Shown piece after piece: positions 1 through 6,603 of a stretch of DNA of 7,000 nt. Origin of the DNA: Bacillota bacterium (GTDB lineage: Bacteria; Bacillota; Clostridia; Acetivibrionales; DSM-1351); contig JAEWZA010000349.1 in NCBI GenBank assembly GCA_023395575.1, forward strand, positions 1-7,000, written 5' to 3'. The notes under the pieces were generated by a model that saw nothing but the letters and a program-made list of their open reading frames with translations, did not search any database and had not been told where the DNA came from. The position numbers were made by a program, and so were the translations under genes. How positions within the stretch are numbered: position 1 is the stretch's first letter; every line of letters begins with the position of its first letter.

Positions 1-1
1 A

Positions 2-1030
2 AAGTCATGTGTTTTTAACCTTGGGCGTAGAGGAAAGAGAATTTTACTTACTGCACATCATTTGGTTGTGGATGGGGTATCTTGGAGAATTCTGTTGGAG
101 GATTTAGCTACATTGCTTCAGCAAATATTAACTGGAAATACGGTAAAGCTTCCAGCAAAAACTCTTTCATACCAAAAATGGGCATTAGCTTTAAAGGATT
201 ATACAAAAGAAATTGGCCCTAAAATAGATTATTGCAAAGATAACCAAAAAGTAGATAAGGCATTTATATTTTCTTCAGATTATAATCTCGGTAATGATTC
301 TGTAAAAAATTGCCACTCATTATCTGGTGAGTTATCTGAGAGCAGTACAAAAGATTTACTTAAAAATGCAAATACCTCATATGGTACGCATTTAGGTGAA
401 ATATTGCTTATTTCATTTATATTAACATTATCTGAGTTTTGGGGAAAAGAGAATATTGGTCTTGAGCTTGAGGGTCACGGTAGGGATGAAATAGTAAAGG
501 ATATGGATATTTCAAGAACCGTTGGTTGGTTTACAAATATTTATCCTGTAGTATTCAAAGTTAAAAATGATAACTTGTCAGATAATATAAAAGCTCTAAA
601 AGAACAAATTAAAGAGGCAACTGCAAAAGGTATGGAGTTGGGAATAAGCAGATTTCTAAACAAAAGCTATGAAGAAGTTAGTTTAAAGTGTATTCGGTAT
701 AATTATTTGGGTGAATTTAATGGAACTGAGGACTATGGAATATTTGAAATAATGGAGGGGGATGTAGGACTAGACTGTTCTGAGCAAAATGAAACTACTG
801 CGCTAATAGATGTAAATTCTATGGTTTTAAGGGATAAATTAAAAATAACCTTTACTTACAGCCGAAACAAGTTTTTAGATGAGACAATTGAAAAGCTAAT
901 GAATTTGTATCTTAGCAATATAGAATCAATAATACACCATTGCTGTAGTGTAACATCTAAAGAATTTACTCCATCTGATTTTGATACTATTGATGTTTCT
1001 CAAGATGAACTAGACGAACTATTTAGTTAG
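2..1030 (+). CDS. NRPS, C-terminal epimerization domain (5' end outside the window)
   Basis: The frame is open from base 2, so this is the last 342 residues of a larger synthetase; a TTG at 62 lies inside a conserved motif and is not a start. The fragment is an epimerization domain, which converts the carrier-bound L-aminoacyl residue to a D/L mixture in the cytoplasm. Visible motifs, in order: HHLVVDGVSW (active-site second His at bases 59-61), EGHGRDEI (the Glu at 470-472 is the expected second catalytic residue), SRTVGWFTNIYPV, and YNYLGEFNG from base 698. These are E-type rather than condensation motifs. The tail TPSDFD...SQDELDELFS matches the acidic tail of E-terminated synthetases that hand over to another protein, though it looks shorter than in TycA. 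The next NRPS protein is encoded beyond the peptidase-exporter gene. By context this may be the acyl-D-Asn capping module, but its adenylation domain is not visible. The domain call is firm; the substrate is inference. Confidence 0.95.
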   Translation, partial: KSCVFNLGRRGKRILLTAHHLVVDGVSWRILLEDLATLLQQILTGNTVKLPAKTLSYQKWALALKDYTKEIGPKIDYCKDNQKVDKAFIFSSDYNLGNDSVKNCHSLSGELSESSTKDLLKNANTSYGTHLGEILLISFILTLSEFWGKENIGLELEGHGRDEIVKDMDISRTVGWFTNIYPVVFKVKNDNLSDNIKALKEQIKEATAKGMELGISRFLNKSYEEVSLKCIRYNYLGEFNGTEDYGIFEIMEGDVGLDCSEQNETTALIDVNSMVLRDKLKITFTYSRNKFLDETIEKLMNLYLSNIESIIHHCCSVTSKEFTPSDFDTIDVSQDELDELFS

Positions 1031-1067
1031 AACAAATTCTATTATTTTGTTTATAAAGCACAAAGTT

Positions 1068-1073
1068 AGGAGA
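1068..1073 (+). promoter_or_regulatory. Ribosome binding site of the peptidase-exporter gene
   Basis: AGGAGA lies 6 bases before the ATG at 1080 and decides the start of this gene. The in-frame TTG at 1047 has no such site and would put charged residues (KHKVRR) before an otherwise standard signal peptide. Confidence 0.85.
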
Positions 1074-1079
1074 GTTATA

Positions 1080-4000
1080 ATGAAAAAATTTATAACAGTA
1101 TTTTTATTGATTTTTGCTATTCTTTTTCAGACACAAATTGCAAATTGTATGTCGACAACAAAAAGTGATTCACTCCTTACAACTCAGCAGAAAATTGATG
1201 AAATTGAAAAGTATATTCAAAGACAAATGAGTAAGGGAAAAATACCAGGATTATCTATTGTAATTATTGAAGGCGATAAAACAGTTTATAAGAAAAGCTT
1301 TGGATATTCAGACTTAGACTCAAAGAAACTAGTTAGTTCTGATACGTTATTCGAACTGGGCTCTATGACAAAAGCTTTTACAGGATTGGGTATACTTTAT
1401 CTTCAAAACAAGGGAATGCTTAATTTAAATGATCCGGTAGATAAATACTTACCTTGGTTTTGGATGCAATACAAAGGCAAAAAGGAAGTAATTACCATAG
1501 AACAGTGTTTACACCAAACTGGTGGTATTCCTTCTGAAACTACAGGTTATATTCCTGTTACTAATGATGAGGAAAATGGAATTGAAGCTACAGTAAGAAC
1601 CTTAGTGGGACAGGAATTAGATAGACGTCCAGGAGCAGAAGCTATATATGCTACTATAAATTATGATATTTTAGGACTCATAATACAGAAAGTAACAGGA
1701 CAGACATATGAGAAGTTCATGAAAGAAAATATTATTGAACCATTAGGGCTGACTAATACGTATGTGACTAGAGAGGATATTCAAAAGGACAGATTGTCTC
1801 AAGGTTATAAGATTGGGTTCAATATGGCTTTAAAATATGACCCACCTTATTTTAGAGGAAATACTCCAGCTGGTTACATAATATCTAACATCAATGATAT
1901 GGAATCTTGGTTACGCATTCAGCTTGGGATTAATACGCAATCTAATATGTTTAAAGAATTGATTGATGAATCCCATATTCCTGATAGGAGAGTAAACCCA
2001 TTTTTGTCATATGGCACAACCTATGGTTCTTATGGAGCAGGATGGGATGTTTGTCAGTCGGGAAATGGAGGCTTATTTTTTCATGCTGGAAGTAATCCTA
2101 CATATTCATCTTCAATAGCATTTAGACCTGATGAAGAATTGGGCGTTTGTGTCCTAGCTAACATGAATTCTGGACGTGTGCTTTTTTCAGCACCATATAT
2201 TATCGACTTAATAATGGACAAATGGGTGCCTGAAGCAAGTGATACATATGTAACAGTAGATAAGGCATGCTTCACCATCATATGTATTGTTGGCGTTTTA
2301 GCTTTACTTTTTTTACTAATGATTTTGCAGATGGTGTTTGAAATTATTAAGTCGCGTAGAAAATTTGCGGGAATAGATTTGAAAAAAGCTATTAATTTGC
2401 TGCTGTCAGCTTTATTTATAGTTTTTTTGGGCTACTGCATTTACAGGGTTCGGGACGTATTGTTTTCAGATTATCCATGGGAGGCTATAGTTGTGTGGGG
2501 CCCAAGCAGTGTTATTGTAGCACTGATTTTGGTCGCTTCGCTTATTTTACTTCTTTTTATATATTTCACTCTTTCAGCTCTTTTTACAAAGGAGGGTGAA
2601 AAATCAATATTTATGATAGCTGCCTTAAGTGTAGCAAGTGGTTTTGGTAATGCCTTAATCATTTTTATAATAAACCAGACTTTAGACATCTTGACTTTAA
2701 ATCCTGAAGATTATGAGTTTCCTGTTAGTCTTTTACTATACTTTATTATTGGACTGATAATTTACGTAGTAGGTCAGCAATTGATTCGACTAAAGCTTAT
2801 AAGCATTACAAATAACTATGTATATCAAAAGAGAATGGAACTAACAGACAAAATACTAAAGATGTACTATAAAAATATGGAAGATTTAAAAAATGGCAAA
2901 ATACAAGCTGGACTCAATAATGATCCAGAAACAGTTAGTAATTTTGCAAACATACTTGTAACAGGTGTCACTGCACTAGTTACTCTTGTGGCATGTTTTA
3001 TTTATCTTGGATTTATTAACATTTATGGACTGTTGGTTTCTTTGGTGGTTATTATTGTATTATCAGGCGTATATTATGTCGTTGGCTGGAAAGCAAATAT
3101 AGCTTGGGAACAAACTAGGGATATTCAAAATATATTTTTCAGATTCATAAATGATCTTATTTATGGATTTAAAGAGTTAAACTTGAATATTAGCAAAAGA
3201 AATGAATTCAATGAAGACATGAGAGATAGCTGCTTAACATACAAAAACAAACGAATATATGCGGATGTTCAATTCGCTAAGGCTTTTATAGTTGGAGAAC
3301 TTCTATTTACTTTAGTTATTGGAGCGGTGGCATTTATTTTTCCATTGGTGTTTAAAAATATTGAAAATTCAACATTGACTAATTTTATATTTGTATTTTT
3401 ATATATGACAGGTCCTGTCCGTGCTATTTTAACTTCTATTCCTAATATATTTCAGATGAGGATAAGTTATAACAGGCTTAGTCAACTCATTAATGAAATT
3501 TCTTTAATGGAGGCTCCTATTGCTATAAATTATCTAGAGGCAGGAGCAAATTCAAAAATAAGCTTGGAATTGAGAGATGTTGAGTTTGCGTTTAATGATA
3601 TTGAAGGTAGTGATTTTAAAGTGGGACCAATTAATATTGAATTCCATTCATCGCAAATTACATTTATTACTGGTGGTAATGGAAGTGGTAAATCCACATT
3701 AGCAAAATTGCTAACTGGTTTGTATAAGGCGGATAAGGGAGAAATTCTTTTAAATAATAATGTTATTGATTCGCAAAGTCTTAAAGAACAGTTTTCTACT
3801 ATTTTTAGCGATTACTATTTATTTCAGAAGTTGTATGGTGTTGATTATGAAAAGAAGGAACTGGAGATTGAAGAGCTTTTAGTAAAATTGCATATCCAAG
3901 ATAAGCTACATATAAAGAACGGTGTATTTAGTTCAACAAATCTTTCTACAGGCCAAAGAAAACGATTAGCATTACTTGTAAGTTATCTTGAGGATAAACC

Positions 4001-4229
4001 TATACTTTTGTTTGATGAATGGGCTGCTGACCAAGATCCTGAACATAGAAAATATTTTTATAACAAACTACTTCCAGAACTAAAGAAGGAAGGTAAATGT
4101 ATAATAGCTGTAACTCATGATGACAGTTACTTTGGCATCGCAGACCAACTTATAAAAATGGAAATGGGACAGATTATAAAGCAAGAAAAAGTATCGGGAC
4201 AACAAATAAGTAATGAAATATTACTATAA
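1080..4229 (+). CDS. D-amino-acid (prodrug) peptidase fused to cyclic-peptide-type ABC exporter
   Basis: A 1049-residue membrane protein in three parts. Residues 1-24 look like a signal peptide. Residues 30-385 form a serine hydrolase of the beta-lactamase class C/PBP fold: SMTK nucleophile motif (Ser95, Lys98), Tyr190 in YAT where the fold usually has YxN, and HAG at 335-337. Three membrane segments follow (about 397-419, 437-457, 476-502). Then comes an ABC exporter with six membrane segments (about 509-533, 548-568, 623-644, 647-668, 733-756, 767-787) and an ATPase with Walker A GGNGSGKST (865-873), LSTGQ signature (955-959), Walker B ILLFDEW and switch His1013. The FDEWAADQDP and THDD stretches are typical of the SyrD/PvdE/YojI peptide-exporter family. 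Three membrane helices after an outside domain place the exporter start in the cytoplasm, so the topology is consistent. The layout matches ClbP/XcnG/ZmaM-type peptidases that remove an acyl-D-Asn cap, in the exporter-fused form. Likely role: export and activation of the product, hence self-protection. The domains are certain; the cap substrate is inferred. Confidence 0.9.
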   Translation: MKKFITVFLLIFAILFQTQIANCMSTTKSDSLLTTQQKIDEIEKYIQRQMSKGKIPGLSIVIIEGDKTVYKKSFGYSDLDSKKLVSSDTLFELGSMTKAFTGLGILYLQNKGMLNLNDPVDKYLPWFWMQYKGKKEVITIEQCLHQTGGIPSETTGYIPVTNDEENGIEATVRTLVGQELDRRPGAEAIYATINYDILGLIIQKVTGQTYEKFMKENIIEPLGLTNTYVTREDIQKDRLSQGYKIGFNMALKYDPPYFRGNTPAGYIISNINDMESWLRIQLGINTQSNMFKELIDESHIPDRRVNPFLSYGTTYGSYGAGWDVCQSGNGGLFFHAGSNPTYSSSIAFRPDEELGVCVLANMNSGRVLFSAPYIIDLIMDKWVPEASDTYVTVDKACFTIICIVGVLALLFLLMILQMVFEIIKSRRKFAGIDLKKAINLLLSALFIVFLGYCIYRVRDVLFSDYPWEAIVVWGPSSVIVALILVASLILLLFIYFTLSALFTKEGEKSIFMIAALSVASGFGNALIIFIINQTLDILTLNPEDYEFPVSLLLYFIIGLIIYVVGQQLIRLKLISITNNYVYQKRMELTDKILKMYYKNMEDLKNGKIQAGLNNDPETVSNFANILVTGVTALVTLVACFIYLGFINIYGLLVSLVVIIVLSGVYYVVGWKANIAWEQTRDIQNIFFRFINDLIYGFKELNLNISKRNEFNEDMRDSCLTYKNKRIYADVQFAKAFIVGELLFTLVIGAVAFIFPLVFKNIENSTLTNFIFVFLYMTGPVRAILTSIPNIFQMRISYNRLSQLINEISLMEAPIAINYLEAGANSKISLELRDVEFAFNDIEGSDFKVGPINIEFHSSQITFITGGNGSGKSTLAKLLTGLYKADKGEILLNNNVIDSQSLKEQFSTIFSDYYLFQKLYGVDYEKKELEIEELLVKLHIQDKLHIKNGVFSSTNLSTGQRKRLALLVSYLEDKPILLFDEWAADQDPEHRKYFYNKLLPELKKEGKCIIAVTHDDSYFGIADQLIKMEMGQIIKQEKVSGQQISNEILL

Positions 4230-4240
4230 ACTTAGCAAAA

Positions 4241-4276
4241 GAAAAAATTCAAATGAAAAAATTCAAATGAAAAAAT
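4241..4276 (+). repeat. Short tandem repeat, 14-base unit, about 2.6 copies
   Basis: The unit GAAAAAATTCAAAT occurs at 4241-4254 and 4255-4268, with a partial third copy (GAAAAAAT) at 4269-4276. It fills most of the gap between the peptidase-exporter gene and the next NRPS gene and ends just before the ribosome binding site. It contains no inverted repeat and does not resemble a terminator. It is probably a replication-slippage duplication that lengthens the leader. Confidence 0.85.
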
Positions 4277-4281
4277 AATTT

Positions 4282-4286
4282 GGAGG
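4282..4286 (+). promoter_or_regulatory. Ribosome binding site of the C-T NRPS gene
   Basis: GGAGG lies 7 bases before the ATG at 4294. It follows directly on the A-rich repeat, so the site sits in an unstructured leader. It supports the chosen start, which also gives the short N-terminal segment expected of a synthetase that accepts a chain from another protein. Confidence 0.85.
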
Positions 4287-4293
4287 CACAAAT

Positions 4294-6558
4294 ATGAGTA
4301 CTTCAGAAAAAATTGACAAAAACAACGTTGAGGACATAATTGCATTAACGCCAACCCAAGAAGGTATGTTGTTTCACTATGTAACAGAACCTGATAGTGA
4401 AATGTATTTTGAGCAGTTGTCTCTAAGAATCAAAGGAGAAATAAATGTTGACCTTCTTAAAAAGGCTTGGGAATTCATTATTAAAACAAATGAAATGCTA
4501 CGAACTATATTTCGTTGGAAAAATGTTGAAAAACCTATGCAAATTGTGCTAAAAGAATACGAACCAGATATCAGAGAATATGACTTCGCCTATATGGATA
4601 TTTATAGGAAGGAAGAGATGCTTTCGGATTTACGAGAAGAATTAAGAAAAGAAAGAATAGATATTAGTAGTAAGCCTTACAGGATAATATTATGTAGAAT
4701 GAGTAAAGATGAACTAGAAATGATTATTTGCAATCACCATATAATTTATGATGGTTGGAGCAACATGATTATACTTAATGAGTTGTTTAGGGCGTATGAG
4801 CAATTATATGCTGGAAACTCACTATCAATCCCTGTTAAAAATAAATTTAAAGAATATATAAGATGGATTCAGAGACTAGATAAGACAAAACAAGAGATAT
4901 TTTGGAAGGATTATCTCAATGATTTTTCAGAAAATACGTGGCTTCCATATGATGAAGAACTGAAAGGAAATAGTAGTGTCAAAAGCCATATATTAAAGCT
5001 TTCAAAGGATATCAATGAGAAGCTTTTAAGCTTTACCAAGAAAAACAGGATAACTCCTGCATCAGTATTTTATACAGTATGGGGAATTGTTCTACAAAAA
5101 CTTAATTTTAAGAATGATTGTGTTTTTGGTACTACTGTATCGGGTAGAACTCATGAAATCAAAGCAATAGAGGAAATGGTAGGTCTAATGATTAATACTC
5201 TTCCATTGAGAGTTAAATGTGTTGATGAAGAAACCTTCATGGATGTACTTAATTCTGTGGATAAGGATTTGAAAAGTAGACAGGAGTACGAGGCATCTTC
5301 CATTACTGATATAAAAAGCTATATTAATTTTGAAAGAAAACAGAATTTATTTAACTCAATTATGGTTATTGAAAACTATCCTCTTGATAAAAGCTTGAAT
5401 ACTGAGGAAAGACTAATAAAGATACAGTCATATTCAATGTTTGAAATGACAAATTATGCGTTGACCATAGGTGTAACATGTGGAGATGACATTTCAATTA
5501 ATTTTATTTATGATTGCTCACTTTTTACTGAAAAAACAATTGTTCAGCTATCAGAGATATACCTACAGATATTTAATGAGATAATGGAAAATGCTGAAAC
5601 CAAGTTAGTTGATGTTAAGCTTTTTAATCAAGAGGAAACAGAAGAAATAAGGGGAAAATATGAAAAATTCATAAATCAGAAAAGTACTGAAACAGAAATT
5701 ACTGTATTTACTGAACCTAAAAATGATATAGAGAATTTAATACTTGATATATGGAGAAATGTATTAAAGATTGATAAAATTGGAACACAGGATAACTTTT
5801 TTGATATAGGCGGAAGCTCTATTTTATTAATTCAGGTACATTCAAAAATTGAAAAGTTTTTCCCTGGGGTAATCACTGGGACAGACTTGTTTACTTATCC
5901 AACAATATCAAAATTAGCACAATACATAAAAAGAAAAACAAATGTTGAAGGGGAAAATAAATCTTTAGAAGCAATAAGTCTACCAAATGATTATTTTCTG
6001 CAGAGCAAAACAAATTCTGATTCTAGTCCTATTAAATTTAAGTTAGAAAGTGATTTAGTATTTAGGATAAGAAATGTTGCTTCACAGGAGTCATCTAGTG
6101 AATATATTATGCTGTTATCAATGTTTACATATATATTCACAGAAATAACTGAGAGTAAGAGTACAATTATCCATGCTTCAACACAAAATAATAATTGTTC
6201 GATACCTATTTCTATTAATTTAAATGAAATTGATGGCTTTTCAATGCTGTTTAAATCTGTTCAGAATAAATTAGACAAAATAGAAGGAGTGTATTCTATT
6301 TCAGAATTGCTTCAGGATGGAAGGAGAAACCATGATTATAAAGTGGTGCCTTTTTTCTGCAACACTAAAGAAATAGATGGGTCAATAAGACTTAATGAAA
6401 TATATGATATCATTTTTGAATTTAGTGAGGAACAGCAGGAAATTTGCTTTATTTGTCAATATAATCATCAACGACTTAGAAAAGAAAAAATAATTGAATT
6501 AGTTGAGGGATATTGTGAATTAATTGAATCTCTTGTTGAGCAATATGAAACGATATAG
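4294..6558 (+). CDS. NRPS protein: condensation - carrier - half condensation-like domain, no adenylation domain
   Basis: 754 residues. An N-terminal stretch (about 1-17, ending VEDIIA) runs into LTPTQEGMLFH, like the chain-accepting start of TycB-type synthetases. The condensation domain (about 15-450) has HHIIYDG at 148-154 (catalytic His149, structural Asp153), VSGR at 282-285 and GLMINTLPLR at 297-306. The TPTQEGMLFH form of the first motif is typical of condensation domains that accept D-configured donors, which fits the E domain encoded upstream. No adenylation domain follows: after a roughly 25-residue linker the carrier domain begins (about 475-545), with DNFFDIGGSSI and the phosphopantetheine-accepting Ser509. 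Residues 562-754 resemble the C-terminal lobe of a condensation domain (LLSMFTYIF..., then YDIIFEF and a YN...LR end) without an HHxxxDG lobe. The carrier must be loaded in trans or receive a passed-on chain. It probably hands over to the PKS encoded 45 bases downstream. Confidence 0.93.
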   Translation: MSTSEKIDKNNVEDIIALTPTQEGMLFHYVTEPDSEMYFEQLSLRIKGEINVDLLKKAWEFIIKTNEMLRTIFRWKNVEKPMQIVLKEYEPDIREYDFAYMDIYRKEEMLSDLREELRKERIDISSKPYRIILCRMSKDELEMIICNHHIIYDGWSNMIILNELFRAYEQLYAGNSLSIPVKNKFKEYIRWIQRLDKTKQEIFWKDYLNDFSENTWLPYDEELKGNSSVKSHILKLSKDINEKLLSFTKKNRITPASVFYTVWGIVLQKLNFKNDCVFGTTVSGRTHEIKAIEEMVGLMINTLPLRVKCVDEETFMDVLNSVDKDLKSRQEYEASSITDIKSYINFERKQNLFNSIMVIENYPLDKSLNTEERLIKIQSYSMFEMTNYALTIGVTCGDDISINFIYDCSLFTEKTIVQLSEIYLQIFNEIMENAETKLVDVKLFNQEETEEIRGKYEKFINQKSTETEITVFTEPKNDIENLILDIWRNVLKIDKIGTQDNFFDIGGSSILLIQVHSKIEKFFPGVITGTDLFTYPTISKLAQYIKRKTNVEGENKSLEAISLPNDYFLQSKTNSDSSPIKFKLESDLVFRIRNVASQESSSEYIMLLSMFTYIFTEITESKSTIIHASTQNNNCSIPISINLNEIDGFSMLFKSVQNKLDKIEGVYSISELLQDGRRNHDYKVVPFFCNTKEIDGSIRLNEIYDIIFEFSEEQQEICFICQYNHQRLRKEKIIELVEGYCELIESLVEQYETI
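5977..6555 (+). other. Isolated condensation-like C-terminal lobe within the C-T protein
   Basis: This covers residues 562-754 of the C-T protein, starting at LPNDYF. The order of elements follows the second lobe of condensation domains: a helix with EYIMLLSMFTYIF (compare the TLFMVLLAAFA-type helix), a strand region ending IPISINL where these domains have NTLPLRV, a FSMLFKSVQ helix (compare F.ELL..V), VVPFFCN, a YDIIFEF strand (compare the FDL strand) and a closing helix from RLRKEK. The VSGR and HHxxxDG motifs are absent, so catalysis is not expected. It could be a docking or spacer domain toward the PKS. The assignment is by eye and the function is unknown. Confidence 0.55.
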
Positions 6559-6591
6559 AGCTATTTATGAACGAGTAATTATGTATCACTC

Positions 6592-6599
6592 AGGAGGGG
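6592..6599 (+). promoter_or_regulatory. Strong ribosome binding site of the PKS gene
   Basis: AGGAGGGG lies 4 bases before the ATG at 6604 and is the best Shine-Dalgarno match in the window. It fixes the PKS start only 45 bases after the previous stop codon, in line with one transcript. Confidence 0.88.
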
Positions 6600-6603
6600 A
6601 AAT

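Noticed and set aside
62..64. TTG at 62 as the start of a free-standing epimerization protein.
   Set aside because: The frame is open to base 2, and the TTG codes for the Leu inside the HHLVVDG active-site motif, so starting there would remove the catalytic His.
1047..1079. In-frame TTG at 1047 as an upstream start for the peptidase-exporter gene.
   Set aside because: It has no ribosome binding site and would add a basic stretch before a normal signal peptide. The ATG at 1080 has AGGAGA at ideal spacing.
1031..1079. Possible promoter (TATAAA-like stretch near 1051) before the peptidase-exporter gene.
   Set aside because: No matching -35 box at proper spacing; TATAAA is expected by chance in DNA this AT-rich, and the gene order suggests read-through from upstream.
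1119..1155. Lipoprotein signal (Cys23 in IANC) in the peptidase-exporter protein.
   Set aside because: The residue before the Cys is Asn, which does not fit a lipobox; an ordinary signal peptide or an uncleaved anchor is more likely.
2081..2281. Minus-strand open frame of 66 codons inside the peptidase-exporter gene.
   Set aside because: It lies antisense to conserved HAG-motif coding sequence, has no recognisable motif, and is explained by the coding structure of the plus-strand gene.
2471..2689. Minus-strand open frame of 72 codons inside the membrane part of the exporter gene.
   Set aside because: It lies antisense to clear transmembrane coding sequence and shows no family resemblance.
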